Assembly (NCBI GenBank): GCA_002712005.1
Contig: PASP01000008.1
Coordinates: forward strand, 7,187-54,151
Direction: 5' to 3'
DNA: 46,965 bases
Source of the DNA: Halobacteriovoraceae bacterium
GTDB taxonomy: Bacteria; Bdellovibrionota; Bacteriovoracia; Bacteriovoracales; Bacteriovoracaceae
Position numbers and translations under genes: made by a program
Notes under the pieces: generated by a model
The model's database searches: none
Told to the model about the DNA's origin: nothing
The model's input: the letters and a program-made list of their open reading frames with translations, nothing else
Part shown: piece by piece, positions 7,017-16,189 of the stretch
How the letters are laid out: each line of letters begins with the position of its first letter
How positions within the stretch are numbered: the stretch's first letter is position 1

Positions 7017-8876
7017 TTAGGGTTTAAGGTCAAAGAAATAAAAAATCTCTGATGGATCTTCTAAGATATAGGCAAAATGAGTTTGATTCATTCTTTCAAG
7101 TACGGATTCATGATTTTGGTAAGTGGCTTCGGCCAGTACAGAGTTTTGATAATAGAGCTTATGGTGATTCCATTGATGGTAGGGAGAACTCTTTTTATTC
7201 ACGAGAAGCTGATTCATCGCCTTTAACAAAATTATATTATGGCCTTTTAAATTATTCATATAGAAAGAACTTCTAAAGGCCCAGCCAAGATGTCGATAGG
7301 CCAATATCTTATTTCCATTTTGATAAGCTAATTGAGCTTTTCTCATTGTTTTTAAGAAGGCCTCTATACTTCTTCCTAATCGAATATCTTTTAGAGGAAT
7401 TCGAGATTGCCTAAGCCTTCTTCTATTTCTGTCATGAAATTGGGTCTGCATACTTCTTTCAATATAGCTCCATTTCTCATTCGTCACTTCTTCGATGGCC
7501 TGTTGCCAAGCTTCTGGTGTTGCCTGAAGGAAAGTAAGGAGATGTTCTTCCTCGTAGAATAATTTGATTCGTTGGATTGAATTTATATCGGGAAAGCAAC
7601 TTTCACATTGTAGCTTAACCATGGTCTCTTGAAAGGTCTTATTGGCAAGGGCTCCTGGGGTGAGCTCCTTTGTTAGCACTAGATAATTATCTTGATATTC
7701 TTGTATCGTTGTTTCCCCATCATCAATACTTAAATTTAGAGAGAGAATGGGATCGATAATCTCAAATCCCTCTCTCTTTCCAGATAGGAGGATTTGAGAT
7801 TGATAGACTTCGCCTCGGATACCATTGGTCCAGTCAAAATTTCTTCGATCCTCCCACTGCCACCACTGTTCATATTCATTATCTTTGTAGTAATCGATTG
7901 AGTCCATTCGTTGATAGGTATCTCTATTATAGAGCCAAAAGAGGCTAAAGCTTGTCTTAGTCTCTTTGTACTGCGTGTCCCAGATCTCATTTTCCTGATA
8001 GGGAAGAAGAAGTTGATTTAATTCATGCGCACTTTCTATGGCCAATTCCTTATTCTTAAAACGAATGGATTGTTTGTTGAGTAGACCCTTAAAGAGTGCA
8101 CTATAAAGTTTCTCCTTTGGGAGATTACGCCAATCTTTTTGGTCCATCGAATAGAATGTTCTCCTTGAACTACCCAGTCCATAGAGAGAATCAAAGACGG
8201 GAATATTTAAGGCCCCAAGATTGAGCCAGATTTCATTGGCCAATTTTTGATAGGCCCCTTTTTCCATCATCATCTTTAAATGATCATTCTGATAACGACG
8301 GGCCATTGTTTTTAGAAAGTTCACACGTCCAAAAGAGCTTTCACTTCCTAATGAAAATAGAGGCAAGTTACCAAACTTAAGCCGACCTTTTCCTTCAATA
8401 TAAGCCTCCCTGATCACGGTGTAATCACGAGGCAATTGAGAGTCTTCCCATTGGGAAACACTTATAGGGAGAAAGAGATCAACGATGAATTTCTTTGAGA
8501 GATGTCCATCAATGGCCTTAGAGACTGGATAAACCAAGGTCCACTCTTGGACGTAGGTTGCTGTACCGGCCAGGACAAACCCTGCACCCAATTCAATCCC
8601 CAGACGTAGGCGATCTTTTACTAAGAATTGATTGGAATCATCAGTAGCAAAGGGATTTCTTTCTACTGTTCTACCGGATCCAATGATAATTTGATGAATA
8701 AGGCCACTGTCCATTCCGAGGCTTGCGCTTTCAATATTTACCGATCCTACTCCTTCGACAAAGGTATGAAGAATTTGCGTCCAAATAGAGGACGATGACT
8801 CATTGGAATGAGCTTTGGTTGAAAGGATGAAAAGTAGAATAATGAAGATTCTACTCAAGCTTTTTGGTCTTTTCAT
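7017..8876 (-). CDS. exported protein of unknown function
   Basis: I do not recognise this protein (619 residues from the ATG at 8876). That start gives a normal signal peptide (MKRPKSLSRIFIILLFILSTKAHS). A start 45 bases upstream adds a hydrophobic lead of poor signal character and neither has a good ribosome-binding site. The mature part begins with a Gly-rich segment and then LGIELGAGFVLAGTATYVQEW. Much of the rest is rich in aromatic and charged residues, with a CESCF Cys pair in the middle and a C-terminal helical segment about residues 540-600. There is no obvious enzymatic motif. Its stop lies 60 bases before lexA. Export to the periplasm or outer membrane is inferred from the signal peptide. 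Confidence 0.8.
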   Translation of the reverse strand: MKRPKSLSRIFIILLFILSTKAHSNESSSSIWTQILHTFVEGVGSVNIESASLGMDSGLIHQIIIGSGRTVERNPFATDDSNQFLVKDRLRLGIELGAGFVLAGTATYVQEWTLVYPVSKAIDGHLSKKFIVDLFLPISVSQWEDSQLPRDYTVIREAYIEGKGRLKFGNLPLFSLGSESSFGRVNFLKTMARRYQNDHLKMMMEKGAYQKLANEIWLNLGALNIPVFDSLYGLGSSRRTFYSMDQKDWRNLPKEKLYSALFKGLLNKQSIRFKNKELAIESAHELNQLLLPYQENEIWDTQYKETKTSFSLFWLYNRDTYQRMDSIDYYKDNEYEQWWQWEDRRNFDWTNGIRGEVYQSQILLSGKREGFEIIDPILSLNLSIDDGETTIQEYQDNYLVLTKELTPGALANKTFQETMVKLQCESCFPDINSIQRIKLFYEEEHLLTFLQATPEAWQQAIEEVTNEKWSYIERSMQTQFHDRNRRRLRQSRIPLKDIRLGRSIEAFLKTMRKAQLAYQNGNKILAYRHLGWAFRSSFYMNNLKGHNIILLKAMNQLLVNKKSSPYHQWNHHKLYYQNSVLAEATYQNHESVLERMNQTHFAYILEDPSEIFYFFDLKP

Positions 8877-9298
8877 TGGGCGTAAGTTTAGGATGAATAG
8901 AAAGGGTGCGCAATGCGTCATGTAATGTATTCAAGGCCCATATCTGACAGTTTAGTGACAATTTCTTACAGGCTGTTATTTTTACCACCCTACCCATGAA
9001 ATTCTTACACGATTTAATAAGAACAAGATTTACGATGACTTAAGGTCTTTATATAACTGTTCATGAAAGTGAACACAGTTTAACTGCACCGAAACTTAGA
9101 AAATTATTCGCTGCGTTTAAATTTATTTCACTATTTAGCTCTCCTAATAGTTGAAATTAGGTTGAGTTAATAAAAGCAGGCCATTTTAAGTTGACGTTGT
9201 CCTGTGGGACTCTGTAACTTGGCCATAAGTTAAGGAAAACGGGAAACCTTCCCAAAGATGAGTTAGCTTTAGGAAGGACCCAACTAGGGAGAGAGAAA
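8877..9298. other. 422-base non-coding stretch between divergent genes
   Basis: No coding frame or tRNA is visible here. It holds an imperfect hairpin at 9055-9080 (AACTGTTCA with TGAACACAGTT, two bases bulged), an overlapping 11-base palindrome CAGTTTAACTG (9076-9086), a TTGACG hexamer at 9191-9196 and a foldable leader at 9241-9298. Promoters for both flanking exported-protein genes must lie here, but I see no convincing -10 for either. Confidence 0.6.
9241..9289 (+). promoter_or_regulatory. foldable 5' leader with mutually exclusive hairpins
   Basis: CCTTCC (9247-9252) pairs with GGAAGG (9272-9277), with AAAG/CTTT (9254-9257 with 9267-9270) stacked inside and a 9-base loop. The same CCTTCC can instead pair upstream as GGGAA-ACC-TTCCC (9241-9253). 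Just downstream CCC (9279-9281) can pair with GGG (9287-9289), which is part of the Shine-Dalgarno GGGAGAG for the ATG at 9299. This could be a translational switch. It matches no riboswitch class that I can recall. Confidence 0.4.
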
Positions 9299-10033
9299 AT
9301 GGTTAAAAAGATCTTATTGAGTTTAATGATGGCCTCTATTGCTTCAGCTCATGCCGGTAATGTACGTTACTTAAGCTTTGAGCAAACGGCGAAACCAGTA
9401 GAAAAAGGCATTGAGAGAGCTCAAGCTGCAGACCCTTACTTCGTAATATCCAGTATTACAGCAACAGAGGTTGGTTCTCGTGAGATGGATCAGAAATTTG
9501 ATTTACCATCGGCTAAAGATTTAGGAACTGTTATTGCCAGTCTTGATAAGCTCATTGCTTTTGGGACTAAGGTTTGGGAAATCATTAAAAAAGGTAAACC
9601 TGTTGTAAATGTAGACATGGGCACACCTATTAGTATTCTTCCTACTTCGGATGATCCTAATGCTGCCTTTTTCCAAATGGAAAACTGGAGTGCTCCTAAA
9701 GCAAAACGTTATAGAATCGAATATAAGAATATGCTTGGAATGAGCGTGATCTCTTTTGATTACACCGTTCAGTTTCAGTACAACGGTCAATATGATGGCG
9801 TAGGGAAGTATGTAACAGGACTTCAGGTTACAGCATCCAATGTAGCAGTGAGCTGGGGATTCCAATTTGATGCAAGTACAGAGCTTATGTCCATTTCAAA
9901 TCGTGGGCGTTTAGATGATCCTATCGCAGGTGGTACTCTTCAAATCAATTACCGTGCCTCATCAGCTCTGAGAGATATCTCAAGTTCTGAAACCTTCCAT
10001 GTAACAGGAAGTGGAGAAGTTTTAAAATACTAA
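9299..10033 (+). CDS. exported protein of unknown function
   Basis: This 244-residue protein has a clean signal peptide (MVKKILLSLMMASIASAHAG). The mature domain is predicted from its alternating pattern to be beta-rich in the second half (RYRIEYKNMLGMSVISFDYTVQFQYNGQYDG ... TLQINYRASSALRDISSSE). It has no Cys and no catalytic motif that I recognise. A strong Shine-Dalgarno (GGGAGAG) precedes the ATG and a strong terminator follows, so it is a single-gene unit with a leader that can fold. It is a monocistronic, probably well expressed, secreted or periplasmic protein. Confidence 0.85.
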   Translation: MVKKILLSLMMASIASAHAGNVRYLSFEQTAKPVEKGIERAQAADPYFVISSITATEVGSREMDQKFDLPSAKDLGTVIASLDKLIAFGTKVWEIIKKGKPVVNVDMGTPISILPTSDDPNAAFFQMENWSAPKAKRYRIEYKNMLGMSVISFDYTVQFQYNGQYDGVGKYVTGLQVTASNVAVSWGFQFDASTELMSISNRGRLDDPIAGGTLQINYRASSALRDISSSETFHVTGSGEVLKY

Positions 10034-10068
10034 CCAACCTCTAAACGTTAGTTAGTTTTATTGTGTAT

Positions 10069-10120
10069 AGACCGTTTTTACGAGAGTGTGATCACTTAAG
10101 TAAAAACGGTCTTTTTTTTT
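10069..10120 (+). terminator. strong intrinsic terminator
   Basis: A perfect 13-bp stem AGACCGTTTTTAC / GTAAAAACGGTCT (10069-10081 with 10100-10112) is followed by nine T from 10112. The 18-base loop itself contains the palindrome GTGATCAC (10088-10095). It ends the plus-strand gene at 9299 and separates it from menC, which converges on it. Confidence 0.95.
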
Positions 10121-10140
10121 CTTTTTATTTTTTCTTTTTT

Positions 10141-11070
10141 CTAAAGAGGAAGCTCTATCTTCGCCCCAAGCCCATGACATTCTCGAGGATAGAGGGCGGC
10201 CAAGCGTTTTAAAGCGGAGATTCCATAGAGGCTTTCCCAACAACTGCTTATGACCAAGCGCTTAGGAGTGGGGGTGGGCCAATTCACTTGAGAAGGTTTA
10301 TAGACGAGACCTAAAGATTGATTGGGGCTCTTTAAGTATTCTTGAAAGCACTCTTCATGCATTATCGGTATTTCAGCGGCCAATTCCTTATATTCTTCAT
10401 ACTTACCTAGAGGCTCTTCAAAATAATCGATTACGGATTCACACCCAAGTTCAACGAGTAAGGACCAAAGAAGATTGAGCTTCTCCACATTCCATGATCC
10501 GTTCATATCAAGTCGAAAGTGATGCTTATACTTTCCATCATGAAAACGATTGAGCTCTTTTGCGACTTCCTCTGGAGAGTCTCGATATATTTTTACTTTT
10601 GTCTTTGAATGGCCGGATTTCTTAAGAAGTGCCTGTTCAGGCATTTCCTTAAGTTGTTCAAAGGAGAGAAGTGAGTTTTCTTTAATGTCACATCCTTTGA
10701 TTTCATTTCCTTGGGCCTTTAAGTCCTGATCAATAATTTGAATAAAGGCAAAGAAAGATGAAGGGGTTAGCTTTTGAGAATTGAGGAAATCTATATATTC
10801 TCCAAAACTGAGCCCCTTAGGTAATTCAATCCTTTTGAGATCAAGTTTAAATTCCTCAAAGGCCTCTTCAAGAGATTTATCCATAAATCCAGGAAAGGGA
10901 GCAATCTCAATTTTATAGAGAGTTTTAGGACTTTTCTCTGTTTGGTCACATTCTTCATAGCCCAAAGAAAGGAGGATGCCATAGCGTGAATCGATAATAT
11001 GGCCTTTCACTCTTTGAGAAAAAGGGAGGTCAACTTTATAGTTTTCTTTTTTTAAACAGATTAATTTCAT
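10141..11070 (-). CDS. menC: o-succinylbenzoate synthase MenC
   Basis: MenC dehydrates SHCHC to o-succinylbenzoate and belongs to the enolase superfamily. In this 309-residue protein the KxK pair is in KTKVKIY (Lys158, Lys160). Metal ligands are Asp188 (RLDMNGSW), Glu218 or Glu219 (DYFEEP) and a third at Glu239 in IMHEECF, and the second catalytic Lys is Lys258 (VYKPSQV). The SSCWES..G motif is present. Third-ligand Glu in place of the usual Asp (DES) is unusual. The sequence is divergent, so calling it MenC rests on these motifs plus its place as the last gene of the men run. It overlaps menA by 4 bases (ATGA). Confidence 0.88.
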   Translation of the reverse strand: MKLICLKKENYKVDLPFSQRVKGHIIDSRYGILLSLGYEECDQTEKSPKTLYKIEIAPFPGFMDKSLEEAFEEFKLDLKRIELPKGLSFGEYIDFLNSQKLTPSSFFAFIQIIDQDLKAQGNEIKGCDIKENSLLSFEQLKEMPEQALLKKSGHSKTKVKIYRDSPEEVAKELNRFHDGKYKHHFRLDMNGSWNVEKLNLLWSLLVELGCESVIDYFEEPLGKYEEYKELAAEIPIMHEECFQEYLKSPNQSLGLVYKPSQVNWPTPTPKRLVISSCWESLYGISALKRLAALYPRECHGLGAKIELPL

Positions 11071-11978
11071 AACAAGAGTAAGATTAAAGAGTAGGTGATA
11101 CTGTAGAGGAAAATATATTTCCCTACCGTTGCGAGTACGTGATTGAGCTCTCTTCCCTCAGTATAGCGGAGGAGTCCCCACCAAACTTTTGAAAAGATAA
11201 ACAGAGGGGTTAGACCCACTAGAGCATAGAAAGAATGAAAAGACTCACTCTTCCACAAAATGCTTTGGGCCAAGATCTGGCTTGCGAGGATCATTAAGAA
11301 GATAAGTTTTCTCATCGCTCGACCCCCTAAAATAGTGGCCAAGGTATGCTTACCCTTTTCTTGATCCCCATATCGATCTCTTAAATTATTGACTCCCATG
11401 AGGGCAGCAGAGAGAAGTCCTAGGGAAGATCCCCAAAGAAGAGCCGGCCCATGGGGAAAGACCCCCTGAGTTTGTAAGAACCATGTTCCCCAAACGGCAA
11501 CGGGACCAAAGAAGATAAAAGCAAAGAGTTCTCCTAATCCAAAGTAGCTCAGGGGAAAAGGCCCTCCCGTATAGGCCCAAGAAAAGAAGAGTGAAGATAG
11601 TCCAATGATTATAATGGGCACTCCTCCAATAATCATAAGGTAGAGACCTAAAAGAAAGGAGACAAGTAAGGTAAGAAGAAAACCATTTCGAACTTTATGA
11701 CTTGAGAGAAGTCCTAGGGAAGTGGCCCGTGGGGGCCCAAGTCTTTTCTCATCATCTAGCCCTTTAACACCATCATAGTAATCATTAATGAGATTACTAC
11801 TGACTTGGAGAAGAATTGCGCATAGAAGAGTGGTTAAGGCGACGGGGATTGAGAATGTATATTGTTGAGAAGCCTCGATTAAATATTTATAGGAGAGGGC
11901 GAGTCCTAGAATAACAGGTCCTGCTCCTGCTGGTAGGGTTTTGGGTCGTATGGCCATTTTCCAGGGATTATTATTCAT
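11067..11978 (-). CDS. menA: DHNA polyprenyltransferase MenA
   Basis: MenA attaches the polyprenyl chain to 1,4-dihydroxy-2-naphthoate in the inner membrane, giving demethylmenaquinone. The 303-residue protein is a UbiA-family multi-pass membrane protein. It has the first Asp-rich motif NDYYDGVKGLD (Asp66, Asp69) and the second NNLRDRYGDQEKGK (Asp201, Asp205), plus the typical RPKTLPAG near the N-terminus. It starts in a TAATG overlap with the menD stop and ends in an ATGA overlap with menC. The polyprenyl substrate could come from the synthase at 16190. Confidence 0.95.
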   Translation of the reverse strand: MNNNPWKMAIRPKTLPAGAGPVILGLALSYKYLIEASQQYTFSIPVALTTLLCAILLQVSSNLINDYYDGVKGLDDEKRLGPPRATSLGLLSSHKVRNGFLLTLLVSFLLGLYLMIIGGVPIIIIGLSSLFFSWAYTGGPFPLSYFGLGELFAFIFFGPVAVWGTWFLQTQGVFPHGPALLWGSSLGLLSAALMGVNNLRDRYGDQEKGKHTLATILGGRAMRKLIFLMILASQILAQSILWKSESFHSFYALVGLTPLFIFSKVWWGLLRYTEGRELNHVLATVGKYIFLYSITYSLILLLL

Positions 11979-13807
11979 TATAATTTTACCGTCTTTAATT
12001 GGTCATAAGTTCTTATATTATCTTCATCATTAAAGAGGCACTCGAGAATCATGAATTTTGGTTTCTTATTCCACTGCTGAAGATGCTGCAGATATTCTTC
12101 CCGACTATTGACCTTTTTCGCTTCGATTCCAAAGGCCTTAACAATGGCCGTAATATCCAATTGATGGGGAGTTGTGAGTAAGGAGAGGTAGGGATTCTTC
12201 TCTCTATTTTCTTCTTTACCAATGGGAAGGAGCTTGAATATTCCTCCCCCTTGATTATTGGCCACTATAATAAGAAGGGGGATTTCTCTTTCTTCCTCGG
12301 CAGAAGAGGAAAGGACAGCTAAAGAAGCTAAAGATCCAAGATCATGAATAAAAGACACATCCCCCATAAAGGCCACCGTAGGCGACTGACTCGCATCATA
12401 GATTCCCTGAGACATGGCCAGGTGTCCTTCAATCCCACTGGCCCCTCTATTGGCGATGATATTCCATGTCTTCGATAGGGATTTGTAGGTTGCATAGGAA
12501 TCAAAACTTCTAATAAAAGTTGAATTGCCCATAAAGATATTAAGAGGCCCTTCCAGATTTTCTACGGCAATCTTAGTGAGAACAGGATAGCTCAAGGGAG
12601 AGTTATTGATAATATCTGTCTTCTTTTGAATCATTTCTTCTAAATTTAAAAGAGGCCTGAGCTTTAGAGTGTGACCGGCATCTTTTCTTTCTTTGAGAAA
12701 GTGATTAATGGCCCTCAAGGCCGTAGTCGGAAGGATATTCCATCTTCTTTGAAAGGCGAGACCTGGATCTTCATGTTGATGAGAATCACAAATATGAAAG
12801 ATTTTTGCCTCAGGATCAGAGTAAATTCTTCTTTCTAGGAATTTGTAATAATGCTTTGAAGTTAATCTATGTCCGAAATGGATAATAAGGTCAGGATTGG
12901 TGCGCTCTAATTCGGCCAGCACTTCAGGATGATCTAGCGTGGGAATGAGTCCCTTTTCACTCCCATATTTATACTTTAAACCAGTGGTCACATCACAGCT
13001 AAAGCTTCCTTTATAGGATTCGAGAAATTCGCCAAGATCTTCTTCCCACAGGGAAGCTTCTTCATCCATGGGACCAAAAATGATGAATGGACGTTGTGAG
13101 TTTTCTAGGGCCTGGTAGAGCTCCGAGAGTTCAGCCTTAGGAATTCTCTTTTCTAAAAGAGCATTTTCTAAAGATGCCCGCTCTTTTTTCAAAATATGAA
13201 AAATTTCATCTTTCCATTTCTGATCCATGGCCACAGGTGAATGATCCAGTGGTTCTCGTAAGGGAATATTAATATGCATAGGTCCCTTTGGGGAACTTAG
13301 AGTTGAATGGGTAAGTTGAGAGAGTTTTCCACTTAATGCTCGCGGAGGAAAGTCACTCTGGGGCTCAGAGCACATCCAATAATGTTTACAATAATCTCGT
13401 AAGACTTCGGTTTGATCTATTGTCTGATTGGCATCAATGGCATTGAGTTCTCCCGGGCGATCTGCACTGAGAACAATGAGAGGAATTCTTGATTTTTCCG
13501 CTTCAATTACCGCTGGCAGGAAATTGGCGACTGCTGTACCTGAGGTACAAACTAAAGCAGCTGCTTGGGAATGGGTACGAATAAATCCTAGCGCGCGAAA
13601 ACTTTGCGCTCGTTCATCAAATCCTATAAAGGACTTTGCATCAGGATGTAATTCAATGGCCTTTAATAAGGGGGCATTTCTCATTCCTGGGGCACAGAAG
13701 AAGAAGCGCACACCATTTTTTACAAGCTGATCAATGATAAGCGCTGCCCATAATGTAGATGGGTTTTGAAAATCTTCATTCATATTTAAATAGGTATGAC
13801 TCATCAT
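11978..13807 (-). CDS. menD: SEPHCHC synthase MenD
   Basis: MenD is the thiamine-diphosphate enzyme that adds the succinic semialdehyde unit from 2-oxoglutarate to isochorismate. The 609-residue protein has FFFCAPGMRNAPL, the ThDP-activating Glu65 in GFDERAQSF, LVCTSGTAVANFLPAVIEA and the cofactor-binding region MGDVSFIHDLGSLASL near the C-terminal third. AGGA sits 5 bases before the first of two adjacent ATG codons, so the start is 13807 or 13804. It begins 5 bases after menF and overlaps menA by one base. Confidence 0.95.
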   Translation of the reverse strand: MMSHTYLNMNEDFQNPSTLWAALIIDQLVKNGVRFFFCAPGMRNAPLLKAIELHPDAKSFIGFDERAQSFRALGFIRTHSQAAALVCTSGTAVANFLPAVIEAEKSRIPLIVLSADRPGELNAIDANQTIDQTEVLRDYCKHYWMCSEPQSDFPPRALSGKLSQLTHSTLSSPKGPMHINIPLREPLDHSPVAMDQKWKDEIFHILKKERASLENALLEKRIPKAELSELYQALENSQRPFIIFGPMDEEASLWEEDLGEFLESYKGSFSCDVTTGLKYKYGSEKGLIPTLDHPEVLAELERTNPDLIIHFGHRLTSKHYYKFLERRIYSDPEAKIFHICDSHQHEDPGLAFQRRWNILPTTALRAINHFLKERKDAGHTLKLRPLLNLEEMIQKKTDIINNSPLSYPVLTKIAVENLEGPLNIFMGNSTFIRSFDSYATYKSLSKTWNIIANRGASGIEGHLAMSQGIYDASQSPTVAFMGDVSFIHDLGSLASLAVLSSSAEEEREIPLLIIVANNQGGGIFKLLPIGKEENREKNPYLSLLTTPHQLDITAIVKAFGIEAKKVNSREEYLQHLQQWNKKPKFMILECLFNDEDNIRTYDQLKTVKL

Positions 13808-13812
13808 TTTTC

Positions 13813-15255
13813 CTAATTTATATCGATATTAATATCAAGGGGAGAAAAGGACTTCATCTTTTCTGCTGTCTCTAACCATTCACCCTTCGCCGTTGAGCCT
13901 TTAACAATTCCTGCTCCCCCATAGAGGTGAACTCTCTTTTGAGAGCTCGAAAAGAGTAAGCTTCTAATGGTTACACAGAGATCACTTTGGTTGCGTTCAA
14001 TCACGCCAAAAGCACCGGCATAGAGTCCACGATTTATAGGTTCATGGTGGAGAATAAATTTCTTCGCATATTCCTTAGGGAGACCACAAACTGCTGGAGT
14101 GGGATGGAGTTTTTCAAAGAGTTCAAAGAGAGTTTCAGATTGCCCGATTTGATTGGCCTTACTCTTACTTTTGAGAAGAAGAGGGGTCTTAATATGCTGA
14201 AGAGACTTTAATTTCAATATATGAGATTCACCGGCCGTAACTTCCCCATATTCTCTTAGACCTTCTTTTAAGTAATCGACGACTTGAAGGTGTTCAAACT
14301 GTTCCTTTGGACTTTCCCAAAGTTCTCTTTCCAGGGCCAAATCTTCTGCATCACTCTTGCCACGGGCTCGGGTACCGGCCAAGGCATCAAATTCAAACTC
14401 ATGATCCCTATGTTTAAGGAGGCATTCTGGCGTATTGCCCATAAAGTAGAGAGATTCATTTCTTAAGAAGAATGAGTATTGAGAATGAGAGGAGAGGGAG
14501 TTAAAGAGATTGTAGGCCTCGCTACTTTCTTCTAGCTCTACAATGACTTCCCTTGCTGCCACCATTTTTGTCACCTGATCAGGGTTATTCTCAAGATCGG
14601 CCAATAGTTTCTCCATATAGAAATTCCAATCTTTGAAATTTGGATTTTCTTCGACTTTCTTTACGCTTAGTGAGTTCCTTTGATTTTCTTGAGGGGAAGG
14701 CCGGGAGAGTTTCTTCCAATTTGCGGCCAATTTCAAAAGAGGTTCTTTTTCATCGGAATCGAGTTTTGTTAACTGAATAGTGATTGCAGAGCTGCCGTGT
14801 TCATAACTAATTAATAGTGGGGGCAGGAGATTACCCAATAGATTCCATTGCGACCATACGTGGTTCGATTCATTAATGGCATCAAAAGGATTTAACTTAA
14901 AGAGAGTGAAAGAATTCTCTAATGCCGCTATGGCCTGACTTTTGGAAAGGGCAGGACACTGTTCTGGGGATAGGCCTATATAAGTGCGCTCATTATTTCT
15001 AAAATAGAGAGTATTTCTTTCACCTAAATAATGTTGCCAATCTTTAAAGGTAAATTCGACGGGATGAGTGCAGGGAATCTCAAATCTTTCTTGGGAATAA
15101 AGATGGACTTCAGAGTCGCTCTGATCACCTTGGTTTTTCCTTGGGTTATTCCTAAGTTCAAACAAGTCTCTACTTTCCATTGAAGCTCGAGCAAAGGATT
15201 CACACCTAAGGATAATTTGATCAATGACATGGGATAGGGAATCTCTATTTGTCAT
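13813..15255 (-). CDS. menF: isochorismate synthase MenF
   Basis: MenF converts chorismate to isochorismate and commits it to menaquinone. The 480-residue protein has a less conserved N-terminal half. The C-terminal chorismate-binding domain shows KMVAAREVIVELE, DALAGTRARG, the HLQVVDYL metal-binding Glu region, LHPTPAVCGLP and the closing LYGGAGIVKGSTAKGEWLETAEKM. There is no amidotransferase domain. In this setting isochorismate synthase is more likely than a salicylate or anthranilate type enzyme. It lies 12 bases after ubiE and 5 before menD. Confidence 0.93.
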   Translation of the reverse strand: MTNRDSLSHVIDQIILRCESFARASMESRDLFELRNNPRKNQGDQSDSEVHLYSQERFEIPCTHPVEFTFKDWQHYLGERNTLYFRNNERTYIGLSPEQCPALSKSQAIAALENSFTLFKLNPFDAINESNHVWSQWNLLGNLLPPLLISYEHGSSAITIQLTKLDSDEKEPLLKLAANWKKLSRPSPQENQRNSLSVKKVEENPNFKDWNFYMEKLLADLENNPDQVTKMVAAREVIVELEESSEAYNLFNSLSSHSQYSFFLRNESLYFMGNTPECLLKHRDHEFEFDALAGTRARGKSDAEDLALERELWESPKEQFEHLQVVDYLKEGLREYGEVTAGESHILKLKSLQHIKTPLLLKSKSKANQIGQSETLFELFEKLHPTPAVCGLPKEYAKKFILHHEPINRGLYAGAFGVIERNQSDLCVTIRSLLFSSSQKRVHLYGGAGIVKGSTAKGEWLETAEKMKSFSPLDINIDIN

Positions 15256-15267
15256 GAGATAAGTCCC

Positions 15268-15999
15268 TTAAGGGTTTTCTTCCTTATCCCCAATATAGAG
15301 TGTTGCAATACCAAAGGTGAGGGGATGGGCTTTTGGAGTTTTAAATCCCGCCTCTCTCATAATATTCAAGAAATCTTCTCCGTAGGGATAATCTTCTACC
15401 GTCTTATTAAGATAGCTATAAGCGTCCCCGTGACCAGAGAAGAGATTTCCTACAAAGGGAAGAACATGGCGAAAGTAGAAGAGGTAGATAAACTTAACTA
15501 AGAAGTTAGTAGGGAGAGAGAATTCCATAACCATAGCGCGGCCGCCGGGTTTTAAAATTCTATGCATTTCTTGCAGTCCCTTTAAAGTGCTTGGGAAGTT
15601 TCTTATTCCAAAACTAACCGTTGTTGCATCATAGCTTTCGCTTTCAACAGGAAGATTGCATCCATCACCAATTCCTAGTTGGATCCGATGATTGAGTCCG
15701 GCCTTTTCAACTTTGACTTTACCGATTTCTACCATTTTCTCTGAGAGATCGAGCCCTTGAATTCTTTCCACCTGCTTGGCCTTGGCCAAGACAAGAGGAA
15801 CATCTGCGGTACCAGTGGCCAAGTCGAGCACATGAATATTTGGTTTTTGAGGTAGGTTATTCTTAATTTGATGGCGCCAATAAACATCTATCCCAAATGA
15901 AAGGGTTCGATTGAGTGAATCATAGGTTGGGGCTATATCATCAAAAATACGAAAGGATTCTTTCTTCCTCTCGGAGAGTTTGGCATCTTGTTTAGTCAT
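15268..15999 (-). CDS. ubiE: demethylmenaquinone methyltransferase MenG/UbiE
   Basis: This enzyme C-methylates demethylmenaquinone with SAM, the last step of menaquinone synthesis. The 243-residue protein has the UbiE signature: YDSLNRTLSFGID near the start, the SAM loop LDLATGTADVPL, and VSFGIRNFP followed by MHRILKPGGRAMVMEFS. It also has YLNKTVEDYPYGEDF near the C-terminus. The start is supported by an AAAGGAAAGGAA ribosome-binding region. It is the first gene of the five-gene men run, so the promoter should lie in the 190 bases shared with the divergent polyprenyl synthase gene. Confidence 0.95.
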   Translation of the reverse strand: MTKQDAKLSERKKESFRIFDDIAPTYDSLNRTLSFGIDVYWRHQIKNNLPQKPNIHVLDLATGTADVPLVLAKAKQVERIQGLDLSEKMVEIGKVKVEKAGLNHRIQLGIGDGCNLPVESESYDATTVSFGIRNFPSTLKGLQEMHRILKPGGRAMVMEFSLPTNFLVKFIYLFYFRHVLPFVGNLFSGHGDAYSYLNKTVEDYPYGEDFLNIMREAGFKTPKAHPLTFGIATLYIGDKEENP

Positions 16000-16189
16000 A
16001 ATATTTCCTTTCCTTTTAAGTACCAGATTTTACGCACCTAGAGAAGAGTTAAATTGATGGACACAAGCTTCGCGGTGTTAACTAAATATTGGACTTTGTC
16101 CTTATTTTTAGTGATTTAGAGGGGATGGAGTTTACACTGTGAGGGCCTAGTGATAACTTCTACGCATTCAAATTGTCATTAAATAGAGG

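Noticed and set aside
9181-9298. c-di-GMP-I (GEMM) riboswitch
   Set aside because: GGGAAACC resembles one element, but the conserved core with GCAAAGC and the tetraloop receptor is missing.
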